Below, one piece after another: positions 7,985 through 15,511 of a stretch of DNA of 15,906 bases. The stretch's first letter is position 1, and every line of letters begins with the position of its first letter. The translations under genes were made by a program, and so were the position numbers. Origin of the DNA: JAVVRI01 sp036654795 (GTDB taxonomy: Bacteria; Bacteroidota; Bacteroidia; Bacteroidales; Tannerellaceae); assembly GCA_036654795.1 (NCBI GenBank), contig JAVVRI010000069.1:1-15906 (forward strand), read 5' to 3'. A model generated the notes under the pieces. The model was not told where the DNA came from. It was given only the letters and a program-made list of their open reading frames with translations, and did not search any database.

Positions 7985-9130
7985 ATGAGTATTGGGAATA
8001 TAAAAAAAGGTTTAGATAATCAGGCAATCGGTCTTTTGCCGTTGTTTCTGTTTATGTTTTTAGATAATTATGTAGGTTACTTAATGTCGTTTGCTATTGG
8101 GACATCAATATGCATTCTGTCTATTGTAGTATACTTTTTTCTTAGTAAAGGACGTGTGTACCAGTTTATGCTTGTACCATCCACGGTTACATTGTTGCTT
8201 TATTCTTTGTTTTTAAGCTTGCAATTAGAACCGATGTTGTTTATCTATTCACCAATAGTAATCGAAGTACTGCTGGTGATTGGACTAATCTTTGTCGGTT
8301 CCTTTAAACGGATAACACTGCGATGGACTCGTCATTCAACAAAGCCGGTCTATCAGCGTACTTTACTCCGTACGACATTAAATGAGTTCTATTTCGTTGC
8401 CCAGATTTACCAGAACATCTATACACTTCATCTTTTCCTCATTGTTTTATACAGTATTATGCCTGAAAACATGCAAGATGTAAGAATAGAGAATTTCTTG
8501 TATCGTCAGTTTGGTGTAGTAGTCGGTATTGTGGTGATCATCTATGAACAGATTCGATTAAATATGATGGCAGGCAGTCTGCGAAAGGAAATGTGGCTTC
8601 CTGTAATAAATGACAAAGGAAATGTAGTCGGTTGCATTGCCCGTTCGGTCAGCCGTTCTGTTTTAAAGAAGTATTGTCATCCGGTAATACGCGTGATTGT
8701 TACCTATCAAGGTATGTTCTACCTAGTAAAGCGTAACTCGGAAGAATTTATTTCGCCGGAAAAGCTGGACTATCCCTTCCATCAATATGTACGCTACAAG
8801 CAGACAATCGATAATGCAGTATGCGAAGCCTTAGGACTGCTCTATCAGGATAAAAGCATCCAGTTAAAGAAGGTATTGCATTACAATTTCGAAAACGAGA
8901 AGGTAAGGCATTCTGTTTCGCTCTTTATGATTACGCTTCAGACTGAAAAACAACTGGAACATTGTAAAGAGAACGGGATTGGTAAACTCTGGACTCCCAA
9001 ACAGATAGAAGAGAACCTAAATACCGATATGTTCAGTGAATACTTCGAAAAAGAATTTTCCTATCTACAAAGCACCATCTTATTGGCCGAAAGCATCAAT
9101 CAAGAGGATATCGCAACGACTAAACCCTAA
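7985..9130 (+). CDS. Polytopic membrane protein with C-terminal degenerate Nudix-like domain
   Basis: This 381-residue protein is one I do not recognise by name. The first 190 residues contain about six hydrophobic segments (roughly 13-29, 31-53, 60-80, 84-106, 141-158, 173-190), with a basic loop at 107-125. From about 204 the soluble part begins LPVINDKGNVVGCIAR, resembling the first strands of Nudix/IPP-isomerase folds. The region 262-285 aligns by position with a Nudix box, but the REUxEExGU core reads NAVCEALGL (277-285). The Arg, the Glu after it and one of the paired Glu are replaced, and only Glu281 remains, so metal-dependent hydrolysis is doubtful. It follows lipA by 57 bp with no terminator or promoter seen, so it may be the last gene of that transcript. 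Its base composition is AT-richer than its neighbours. Function unknown; the Nudix assignment is an inference. Confidence 0.75.
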   Translation: MSIGNIKKGLDNQAIGLLPLFLFMFLDNYVGYLMSFAIGTSICILSIVVYFFLSKGRVYQFMLVPSTVTLLLYSLFLSLQLEPMLFIYSPIVIEVLLVIGLIFVGSFKRITLRWTRHSTKPVYQRTLLRTTLNEFYFVAQIYQNIYTLHLFLIVLYSIMPENMQDVRIENFLYRQFGVVVGIVVIIYEQIRLNMMAGSLRKEMWLPVINDKGNVVGCIARSVSRSVLKKYCHPVIRVIVTYQGMFYLVKRNSEEFISPEKLDYPFHQYVRYKQTIDNAVCEALGLLYQDKSIQLKKVLHYNFENEKVRHSVSLFMITLQTEKQLEHCKENGIGKLWTPKQIEENLNTDMFSEYFEKEFSYLQSTILLAESINQEDIATTKP

Positions 9131-9208
9131 TCTTCTGATAAAATGAAATACATATTGCCTCATTATCTTGATAAATGATATAAAAAAGCAGATTTCCCTG
9201 TTGATTTC

Positions 9209-9239
9209 TTTGCGAGTATCATTTATTGTTTTACATTTG
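9209..9239 (+). promoter_or_regulatory. Bacteroidales-type promoter of the ilv operon
   Basis: TTTG at 9209-9212 and TACATTTG at 9232-9239 are separated by 19 bp, a full match to the Bacteroidales TTTG/TAnnTTTG consensus. Transcription should begin near 9243-9247, about 25 nt ahead of the leader peptide ATG at 9270. This gives a leader of about 185 nt before ilvD. Confidence 0.8.
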
Positions 9240-9269
9240 CAGCATTAAACAAGAACAAAGACAGTCAAA

Positions 9270-9326
9270 ATGATGAACAACGTGTTACATATTCTCGTGG
9301 TGGTCCTTCTAGTCATTAGTAGGTAA
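9270..9326 (+). CDS. Branched-chain amino acid leader peptide of the ilv attenuator
   Basis: This short frame encodes MMNNVLHILVVVLLVISR and stops at TAA 9324-9326. Eleven of 18 residues are Val, Leu or Ile, and residues 8-16 are nine such residues in a row (codons 9291-9317). This is the layout of the regulatory leader peptides ahead of enterobacterial ilv operons, where ribosome stalling on scarce Ile/Leu/Val tRNAs decides transcription read-through. All three end products of the pathway are sampled. The frame starts just downstream of the ilv promoter and ends right at the antiterminator. A second ATG at 9273 could also serve as start, giving 17 residues. No Shine-Dalgarno sequence is obvious. 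The product is likely to have no role beyond being translated. Confidence 0.88.
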   Translation: MMNNVLHILVVVLLVISR

Positions 9327-9384
9327 GGAGAAAGGTGCGTAGTTCGTTGCATTTGATAAATGATAGATACTAAGCCTTTCTCCT
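9326..9384 (+). promoter_or_regulatory. Antiterminator helix of the ilv attenuator
   Basis: AGGAGAAAGG at 9326-9335 is perfectly complementary over 10 bp to CCTTTCTCCT at 9375-9384, the ascending arm and loop start of the downstream terminator. The two structures cannot form together. The upstream strand starts on the last base of the leader stop codon, so a ribosome that reaches the stop masks it and favours termination. A ribosome stalled in the Ile/Leu/Val codons leaves it free. The same strand can also pair with 9305-9310 in the leader codons (6 bp with one bulge), a plausible protector helix for the untranslated state. Confidence 0.82.
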
Positions 9385-9403
9385 AAACGAGAAGGGCTTT
9401 TTT
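9372..9403 (+). terminator. Intrinsic terminator of the ilv attenuator
   Basis: The stem pairs 9372-9382 with 9389-9399 (11 bp including one G-U) around the 6-nt loop CTAAAC. It runs into a T tract to 9403, then G and four more T. It lies only 28 bp before the ilvD start codon, so it controls entry into the operon rather than ending the preceding gene. Confidence 0.9.
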
Positions 9404-9431
9404 GTTTTAAACAGTAAAACAGGAAAGGAAG

Positions 9432-11267
9432 ATGAAGAATCCGTTAAGAAGTTCAGCCAGTACGGAAGGTCGGCGCATGGCAGGTGCCCGCGCCCTATGG
9501 CGTGCCAATGGTATGAAGGAAGAACAGTTTGGCAAACCTATTATCGCCATCGTAAACTCGTTTACCCAGTTTGTGCCCGGTCATGTGCATTTGCATGAGA
9601 TAGGACAGTTGGTGAAAACCGAAATAGAGAAGTTGGGATGCTTTGCGGCTGAATTCAATACGATTGCCATCGACGACGGGATTGCGATGGGGCACGATGG
9701 TATGCTCTACTCCCTCCCTTCGCGCGACTTGATAGCCGACAGTGTAGAGTATATGGTCAATGCACATAAGGCAGACGCCATGGTCTGCATCAGCAATTGC
9801 GATAAGATTACGCCGGGTATGCTGATGGCCGCCATGCGGCTGAACATCCCGACCGTCTTTGTTTCCGGTGGTCCGATGGAGGCTGGCGAACTGGACGGGC
9901 GCCATCTCGACTTGATCGATGCCATGATAGAAGCGGCCGATACGTCGGTCGGCGACGAACGTATGGCTGCTGTCGAGCGCAATGCTTGCCCCGGTTGCGG
10001 TTGTTGCTCGGGTATGTTTACGGCAAACTCCATGAACTGCCTGAATGAGGCACTCGGCATGGCTCTTCCCGGAAATGGTACGATTGTGGCTACTCATGCC
10101 AACCGCACACAACTTTTCCGCGATGCTGCCCGCCAAATTGTAAAGAATGCATATGCCTATTATAAGGAGGGAGACGACTCGGTTCTGCCCCGCCAGATTG
10201 CTACCCGCCAGGCTTTCCTCAATGCGATGTCGCTGGATATTGCGATGGGCGGCTCTACCAATACGGTGCTCCATCTGTTGGCGATTGCGCAAGAAGCGGA
10301 GGCCGACTTTACGATGGACGACATCGACCGCCTTTCCCGCATCACCCCCTGCCTCTGCAAAGTGGCTCCGAATACACACATCTATCATGTGCAGGATGTA
10401 AACCGTGCCGGTGGCATCCTCTCTATTATGAACGAACTGATGGCTGCCGGATTAGTGGACGGAGGTACGCATCGGGTGGACGGACTGACATTGGCAGAGG
10501 CGGCAGATCAATACGCCGTCACTTCGCCCCATGTCACAGCGGAGGCGATTCAAAAATACAAGAGTGCTCCAGCTCACCGTTTCAGCATTGAGATGGGTTC
10601 GCAGGAGTCTTACTATAAAGAGGTCGATACGGATCGTGCGGCCGGCTGCATCCGCGACGTGGCGCATGCCTATTCTAAAGATGGCGGTCTGGCAGTGCTA
10701 AAAGGAAATATTGCCGTAGACGGGTGCGTTGTCAAGACGGCGGGTGTCGATGAAAGCATCTGGCGGTTCTCCGGTCCGGCTCGCGTGTTCGACTCGCAAG
10801 ATTCTGCCTGCGAAGGAATCCTTTCCGGTCAGGTAGTAGCCGGCGATGTAGTGGTGATCACTTATGAAGGACCCAAAGGAGGGCCGGGCATGCAGGAAAT
10901 GCTTTATCCCACCTCCTATATAAAGAGCCGCCACCTTGGCAAAGCGTGTGCTTTGATCACCGACGGACGTTTCAGTGGTGGCACCTCCGGTCTCTCCATC
11001 GGACACGTATCGCCCGAGGCAGCTTCCGGCGGAGCCATCGGACTCGTAAAAGACGGGGATATTATCGAGATAAACATCCCCGAACGTACCATCCAAGTAA
11101 AGCTGAGTGATGCCTGTTTGGCCGAACGCCGCAACGCTGAATTGGCACGGGGCACGAAAGCCTTTACACCGCAGCACCGCGAACGTACTGTCTCGAAAGC
11201 CCTGAAAGCTTATGCTAAAATGGTCTCCTCGGCAGATAAGGGAGGCGTTCGTATTGTAGAAGATTAG
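9432..11267 (+). CDS. ilvD: Dihydroxy-acid dehydratase
   Basis: This 611-residue cytoplasmic Fe-S enzyme dehydrates 2,3-dihydroxy-3-methylbutanoate and -pentanoate to the 2-keto acid precursors of valine/leucine and isoleucine. Cluster ligand candidates are Cys123 in SNCDKITPGML and Cys192 in CCSGMFTANSMNCL, preceded by a cysteine-rich stretch (Cys186, 189, 191). DDGIAMGHDGM (about 81-91) supplies metal-binding acids. The C-terminal part has the family blocks GPKGGPGMQEML and TDGRFSGGTSGLSIGHVSPEA, the latter with the catalytic Ser region. Length and motifs match the E. coli-type long form (616 residues). The ATG at 9432 is preceded by a purine-rich AGGAAAGGAAG at 9421-9431, the best ribosome binding site in the operon. 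It is the first structural gene behind the attenuator. Confidence 0.98.
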   Translation: MKNPLRSSASTEGRRMAGARALWRANGMKEEQFGKPIIAIVNSFTQFVPGHVHLHEIGQLVKTEIEKLGCFAAEFNTIAIDDGIAMGHDGMLYSLPSRDLIADSVEYMVNAHKADAMVCISNCDKITPGMLMAAMRLNIPTVFVSGGPMEAGELDGRHLDLIDAMIEAADTSVGDERMAAVERNACPGCGCCSGMFTANSMNCLNEALGMALPGNGTIVATHANRTQLFRDAARQIVKNAYAYYKEGDDSVLPRQIATRQAFLNAMSLDIAMGGSTNTVLHLLAIAQEAEADFTMDDIDRLSRITPCLCKVAPNTHIYHVQDVNRAGGILSIMNELMAAGLVDGGTHRVDGLTLAEAADQYAVTSPHVTAEAIQKYKSAPAHRFSIEMGSQESYYKEVDTDRAAGCIRDVAHAYSKDGGLAVLKGNIAVDGCVVKTAGVDESIWRFSGPARVFDSQDSACEGILSGQVVAGDVVVITYEGPKGGPGMQEMLYPTSYIKSRHLGKACALITDGRFSGGTSGLSIGHVSPEAASGGAIGLVKDGDIIEINIPERTIQVKLSDACLAERRNAELARGTKAFTPQHRERTVSKALKAYAKMVSSADKGGVRIVED

Positions 11268-11286
11268 AAAAAACAGTTAATACGCT

Positions 11287-12984
11287 ATGGAGAAACAAAT
11301 GATAACCGGTTCGGAAGCCTTGTTGAAGGCATTGATAGCCGAAGGAGTAGACACGATATTCGGCTACCCCGGCGGACAGGCAATACCCATCTATGATAGT
11401 CTGTACGACTATAAAGATCAGTTGAAACATGTGCTGGTTCGTCACGAACAAGGCGCTACGCATGCGGCACAAGGCTATGCCCGAGTCTCTGGCAAAGTAG
11501 GGGTAGCCCTGGTTACCTCCGGTCCCGGTGCAACCAACACCATCACCGGCATTGCCGATGCCATGATGGACAGTACGCCGATGGTGGTGATTGCCGGACA
11601 GGTGCCCTCTTCCCTGCTGGGTACGGATGCGTTTCAAGAAATAGACGTGATCGGCATTACGCAGCCTATTACCAAATGGGCGTATCAAGTGCGCAAGCCC
11701 GAAGAGATCGCTTGGGCAATCTCCCGTGCTTTCTATATCGCTTCCACCGGACGTCCCGGTCCCGTTGTGATAGACCTAGCGAAGGATGCACAGGTAGGGA
11801 TGGTGGACTATCAATATAAGAAGGTAGACTATATCCGAAGCTATCAGCCCATCCCCGACAAAGTGCCGGAACTGATCGCTGCCGCTGCCGAGCTGATCAA
11901 TCAGGCAAAGAAACCGTTTGCCCTCGTTGGGCAAGGGGTGATCCTTAGCCATGCAGAAAAGGAGCTGGTAGCCTTCCTCGAAAAGGCTGACATACCGGCC
12001 GGCACTACCACCCTGGGGCTTTCCGCCCTGCCGAGCGACTATCGCCTCAACAAAGGTATGCTGGGCATGCACGGCAATGTGGGACCTAATAGAAAGACAA
12101 ACGAATGTGATGTGTTGATCGCTATCGGCATGCGCTTCGACGACCGCGTGACGGGCGACCTGAAGAGCTATGCCAAGCAGGCGAAAGTAATCCATTTCGA
12201 CATAGATAATAGTGAAATAGGCAAAAACGTAGCCGTAACCGTCCCCATACTGGGGGATGCGAAGGAGACGCTGGCAGCCGTAACCGCCCTACTCCTTCCC
12301 GCCCGGCACACAGAATGGATAGCCGAATTTGCGCCCGACGAAGCGGAAGAAGAGGTCAAAGTAATACAAAAAGAGGTGTATCCCACTTCCGGCGCGCTCC
12401 GGATGGGCGAAGTAGTACGCCGTGTGTCCGAAGCAACGGACAACGACGCGGTGCTCGTCACCGACGTTGGTCAAAACCAGATGATGGGCGTACGCTATTT
12501 TAAGTACAAGCAAACCCGCAGTGTGGTCACTTCCGGTGGTTTAGGCACGATGGGCTTCGGTCTGCCGGCAGCTATGGGCGCCAAGTTTGGTGCGCCCGGC
12601 CGTACCGTTTGCTTCTTCTGTGGAGACGGTGGCTTGCAAATGACGATGCAGGAACTGGGCACGATTATGCAGGAGAAGCTGGATGTAAAGATCATCGTTC
12701 TTAATAATAACTTTCTGGGCATGGTGCGCCAATGGCAGGAGCTGTTCTTTCACGAACGTTACTCCGCCACCATTATGGAGAATCCGGACTTTGTGCAGAT
12801 CGCGAAAGCCTACGGCATTGGTAGCCGGATGGTGGAGAAACGCGAGGAACTGGATGAGGCAATAGCCGAGATGCTAAATCACAAAGGCGCCTATCTGTTG
12901 GTAGCCAACGTAGAGAGCTGCGGCATGGTGTATCCGATGGTACCCGCCGGCGGAGCAGTGACCAATATGATCATGGGTGAATAA
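11287..12984 (+). CDS. ilvB: Acetolactate synthase, large (catalytic) subunit
   Basis: This 565-residue thiamine-diphosphate enzyme condenses two pyruvates to acetolactate, or pyruvate and 2-ketobutyrate to acetohydroxybutyrate, the first common step of the pathway. The three TPP-enzyme domains are present. The N-terminal PYR domain has Glu54 in RHEQGATHAAQGYAR, which activates the cofactor. The central FAD-type domain runs about 195-335. The C-terminal PP domain has GDGG (446-449) and NNN (473-475) for Mg-diphosphate binding, followed by GMVRQWQELFF. It works as a complex with the IlvN subunit encoded next door. It starts 19 bp after ilvD; the upstream region is A-rich and lacks a strong Shine-Dalgarno. 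The symbol ilvB is used for the single copy here; ilvI would be the alternative. Confidence 0.97.
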   Translation: MEKQMITGSEALLKALIAEGVDTIFGYPGGQAIPIYDSLYDYKDQLKHVLVRHEQGATHAAQGYARVSGKVGVALVTSGPGATNTITGIADAMMDSTPMVVIAGQVPSSLLGTDAFQEIDVIGITQPITKWAYQVRKPEEIAWAISRAFYIASTGRPGPVVIDLAKDAQVGMVDYQYKKVDYIRSYQPIPDKVPELIAAAAELINQAKKPFALVGQGVILSHAEKELVAFLEKADIPAGTTTLGLSALPSDYRLNKGMLGMHGNVGPNRKTNECDVLIAIGMRFDDRVTGDLKSYAKQAKVIHFDIDNSEIGKNVAVTVPILGDAKETLAAVTALLLPARHTEWIAEFAPDEAEEEVKVIQKEVYPTSGALRMGEVVRRVSEATDNDAVLVTDVGQNQMMGVRYFKYKQTRSVVTSGGLGTMGFGLPAAMGAKFGAPGRTVCFFCGDGGLQMTMQELGTIMQEKLDVKIIVLNNNFLGMVRQWQELFFHERYSATIMENPDFVQIAKAYGIGSRMVEKREELDEAIAEMLNHKGAYLLVANVESCGMVYPMVPAGGAVTNMIMGE

Positions 12985-13005
12985 AAAAGAAAGAGAGTTC
13001 AAAGT

Positions 13006-13560
13006 ATGACAACAAAGAAATTATATACCGTTATTATCTTTTCAGAAAATACCGTAGGTCTTCTGAACCAGATTACGATTATCTTTACGCGCCGACAGCT
13101 AAACATTGAGACGCTTTCTGTTTCGCCATCCGCCATTCAGGGCGTGCATAAGTTCACCATTACCACCTATGCCGACGAGGACATGATGGATAAAGTGGTC
13201 AAGCAGATAGACAAACGGGTAGACATCCTCAAAGCCTATTACAACACGGACGAGGACTTGGTCTATCAAGAGATCGCTCTTTACAAACTAAGCACCGACC
13301 TATTCATCAAGATGGGTACGGTGGAAGAGTTGATCCGCAAGTACAACGCCCGCATCCTGGAGATGAACGAAACCTGCGTTGTGCTCGAAAAGAGCGGACA
13401 TTACGAAGAGACGCAATCCCTCTTCAAGGAGTTGAGCGATACGATCGGCGTCCTCCAGTTTATCCGCTCCGGACGTGTAGCCATCACCAAAAGCAAGGTG
13501 GAACGGCTGAGCGACATGCTCTCTACAATGGAAAAGAAATTGCATATTAAAGAAGAATAG
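13006..13560 (+). CDS. ilvN: Acetolactate synthase, small (regulatory) subunit
   Basis: This 184-residue partner of IlvB stimulates the catalytic subunit and confers feedback inhibition by valine. An ACT domain occupies about residues 6-78. It begins YTVIIFSENTVGLLNQITII, followed by RRQLNIETLSVS, the ligand-binding strand/helix pattern of the family. Residues 85-165 correspond to the C-terminal dimerisation domain, here quite divergent. The protein is longer than E. coli IlvH (about 163) by roughly 20 residues, mostly in a charged C-terminal helix. The gene begins 21 bp after ilvB and ends 3 bp before the thioesterase gene. The tight spacing supports one transcript and stoichiometric production of both subunits. 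Symbol ilvH would be equally valid. Confidence 0.95.
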   Translation: MTTKKLYTVIIFSENTVGLLNQITIIFTRRQLNIETLSVSPSAIQGVHKFTITTYADEDMMDKVVKQIDKRVDILKAYYNTDEDLVYQEIALYKLSTDLFIKMGTVEELIRKYNARILEMNETCVVLEKSGHYEETQSLFKELSDTIGVLQFIRSGRVAITKSKVERLSDMLSTMEKKLHIKEE

Positions 13561-13563
13561 ACA

Positions 13564-14289
13564 ATGAACAAAGTAGGTGAATTTCATTTCGTAACCGAGT
13601 CCTATCAACTGGATTTCCGGAAACGGGTAACGATACCGATGATCGGCAACTACCTGCTCCACGCCGCCTCCTGCCATGCCGCCGACCGTGGTTTTGGCTA
13701 CGACGAGATGACGGAGCGCCACACCGCTTGGGTATTGTCTCGTATGGCCATCGAAATGACGGACTATCCCCGGATGTCCGAGCCGCTCACCCTCTACACC
13801 TGGATAGAAGAGGTAGGCCGCCTCTTCACCAACCGCTGCTTCGAATGGGTGGACAATGCCGGCAAGACCTTGGGCTACGCCCGCACCATCTGGGCGGCGA
13901 TTGATATGGAGACACGCCGCCCCACCTCTCTCGATGTAGAAAAGCTGGGTGCCTACATAGCCGACCGCCCCTGTCCGATCGAGAAACCGGGCAAGATAGC
14001 TCCGGCAGAAGGCCTATCCGAAGGCGTACCCTATCAGGTGAAGTATAGCGACCTCGATGTAAACGGCCATTTAAACAGCATTAAATACATCGAGCACCTG
14101 TTGGACCTTTTCGACCTTACACTGTTCGCCGAAAAAGAAATCAGCCGTTTCGAAATCGCTTATCAGGCCGAAGGAAAGTATGGCATGCCGCTCATGCTTC
14201 ACTCTTCCGAAGCAGCTCCAAACAAATATATCCAGTCCATCTGCCACGAAGGGAAAGCAATTTGCCGGGCAGCAGTAACCTGGAGGTAA
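13564..14289 (+). CDS. Acyl-ACP thioesterase, FatA/FatB-like
   Basis: This 241-residue cytoplasmic hydrolase predicted to release fatty acids from acyl carrier protein has two hot-dog domains (about 5-120 and 150-240), as in plant FatA/FatB. The second carries YSDLDVNGHLNSIKYIEHLLD. Asp165, Asn167 and His169 match the D-x-N-x-H catalytic triplet of plant FatB, and Glu203 (in YQAEG) falls 34 residues after the His, the position of the plant catalytic Glu. A Gly takes the place of the plant Cys beside it. The gene is embedded between ilvN (3 bp before) and ilvC (44 bp after), so it should be co-regulated with branched-chain amino acid synthesis. A role in release or turnover of branched (iso/anteiso) acyl chains is an attractive inference; chain specificity cannot be read from the sequence. 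Confidence 0.9.
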   Translation: MNKVGEFHFVTESYQLDFRKRVTIPMIGNYLLHAASCHAADRGFGYDEMTERHTAWVLSRMAIEMTDYPRMSEPLTLYTWIEEVGRLFTNRCFEWVDNAGKTLGYARTIWAAIDMETRRPTSLDVEKLGAYIADRPCPIEKPGKIAPAEGLSEGVPYQVKYSDLDVNGHLNSIKYIEHLLDLFDLTLFAEKEISRFEIAYQAEGKYGMPLMLHSSEAAPNKYIQSICHEGKAICRAAVTWR

Positions 14290-14333
14290 TAAACAAAACA
14301 ATTAGTTTTTAAACATTAAATAGTTAGAAGAAA

Positions 14334-15380
14334 ATGGCAGTAATGAATTTTGGCGGGGTAGACGAGAACGTCGTTACCCGCGATGAATTTCCGTTAGAAA
14401 AGGCAAGAGAAGTACTGAAAGATGAAACAATCGCCGTCATTGGTTACGGTGTACAAGGACCAGGACAGAGCCTCAACCTGCGCGACAACGGTTTTAATGT
14501 GATAGTAGGACAGCGCAAAGGTGGAAAGACCTGGGACAAGGCCGTAGCAGACGGATGGGTACCGGGCGAAACCCTGTTCGATATCGAAGAAGCATGCGAA
14601 AGAGGAACCATCATACAGTACCTGCTTTCAGACGCAGCCCAGATCGAAGTGTGGCCGCGCATCAAGAAGTATCTAACTCCGGGCAAAGCCTTCTATTTCT
14701 CACACGGCTTTGGCATCACCTACAAAGAACGTACACACATCGTTCCTCCTGCTGATGTAGACGTCATCCTGATCGCCCCGAAAGGCTCAGGCACCAGCCT
14801 CCGCCGCATGTTCCTGCAAGGACGCGGCTTAAACTCCAGCTACGCCATCTTTCAGGATGCAACCGGCAAAGCGTGGGATCGCGTGATTGCCCTCGGTATC
14901 GGTGTTGGTTCAGGCTATCTGTTCGAGACCACCTTCAAGCGCGAAGTATATTCCGACCTGACGGGCGAACGTGGTACCCTGATGGGCGCTATCCAAGGAT
15001 TGCTCCTTGCCCAGTATGAAACGCTCCGCGAGAACGGACACGAACCTTCCGAAGCATTCAACGAGACCGTTGAAGAACTGACCCAATCCTTGATGCCCCT
15101 CTTTGCTGAAAACGGGATGGACTGGATGTATGCCAACTGCTCTACCACTGCTCAGCGCGGTGCTCTCGACTGGATGGGCCCGTTCCACGATGCTGCAAAG
15201 CCCGTGTTCCAGAAGTTGTATAGCGAAGTAGCCTGTGGCAACGAAGCCCAACGCTCCATCGACACCAACAGCAAGCCCGACTATCGTGCCGGCTTGGATG
15301 CCGAACTGAAAGCCCTCCGCGAAAGCGAAATGTGGCGTACCGGTGCCGTTGTCCGCAAACTCCGTCCGGAAAACAACTAA
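14334..15380 (+). CDS. ilvC: Ketol-acid reductoisomerase
   Basis: This 348-residue cytoplasmic enzyme performs the Mg2+-dependent alkyl migration and NAD(P)H reduction of acetolactate or acetohydroxybutyrate to the dihydroxy acids used by IlvD. The Rossmann domain has the nucleotide-binding GYGVQG (37-42), followed by a basic beta2-alphaB loop with Arg61, Lys62 and Lys65, which favours NADPH. SHGFG (His124) marks the active site. EVYSDLTGERG provides Mg ligands Asp208 and Glu212 at the start of the helical knotted domain. Only one knotted domain is present, as in short (class I) enzymes, although residues 37-50 (GPGQSLNLRD) look more like the plant/Bacteroidota type than E. coli. AGAAGAAA precedes the ATG. 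It is the last gene of the operon, closed by the hairpin at 15402-15454. Confidence 0.97.
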   Translation: MAVMNFGGVDENVVTRDEFPLEKAREVLKDETIAVIGYGVQGPGQSLNLRDNGFNVIVGQRKGGKTWDKAVADGWVPGETLFDIEEACERGTIIQYLLSDAAQIEVWPRIKKYLTPGKAFYFSHGFGITYKERTHIVPPADVDVILIAPKGSGTSLRRMFLQGRGLNSSYAIFQDATGKAWDRVIALGIGVGSGYLFETTFKREVYSDLTGERGTLMGAIQGLLLAQYETLRENGHEPSEAFNETVEELTQSLMPLFAENGMDWMYANCSTTAQRGALDWMGPFHDAAKPVFQKLYSEVACGNEAQRSIDTNSKPDYRAGLDAELKALRESEMWRTGAVVRKLRPENN

Positions 15381-15401
15381 TCCGTCGTTACCATACGATT
15401 T

Positions 15402-15454
15402 AGAAACAGAAAAGAGGGGCAAACCGCCAAGGTTTGTCCCTCTTTTCTGTTTCT
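15402..15454 (+). terminator. Strong intrinsic terminator at the end of the ilv operon
   Basis: A 24-bp stem pairs 15402-15425 with 15431-15454 with only one G-U pair, around the 5-nt loop GCCAA. The inner part ends in an AAAAGAG/CTCTTTT segment, giving U-rich 3' sequence inside the stem. It begins 22 bp after the ilvC stop codon. Such length may also protect the mRNA 3' end. Confidence 0.92.
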
Positions 15455-15511
15455 CGTTCGTGACCTGTCCACATGGCTCTGCCTCTTTATCATCTCCTCA
15501 TTTGTCGATTG

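Larger units (their letters stand above)
9168..9365. repeat. Threefold repeat of ATAAATGATA around the ilv promoter/leader
   Basis: TTGATAAATGATA occurs at 9168-9180 and again, identical over 13 bp, at 9353-9365. The inverse complement of its core, TATCATTTAT, lies at 9217-9226, inside the promoter spacer between the -33 and -7 elements. The first and inverted copies are separated by 36 bp. This may be an operator or chance in AT-rich DNA. No regulator is known to bind it. Confidence 0.6.

Noticed and set aside
9131..9180. Terminator hairpin after the membrane protein gene (TCATTATC / GATAAATGA)
   Set aside because: The stem is AT-rich with a bulge and a two-base loop, and no T tract follows; not a convincing terminator.
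9495..10388. 297-codon open frame on the minus strand inside ilvD
   Set aside because: It is an antisense shadow of a strongly conserved gene; the product has no recognisable domain, and the high GC in third positions of ilvD explains the lack of stops.
14290..14333. Internal promoter before ilvC (TAGTTTTT)
   Set aside because: It misses the final G of the TAnnTTTG consensus and has no -33 partner; the gap reads as ordinary AT-rich intergenic spacing.
14910..15422. 170-codon minus-strand frame inside ilvC
   Set aside because: Antisense to the Mg-binding and knotted domain of ilvC and running into the terminator hairpin; no start signal or domain.
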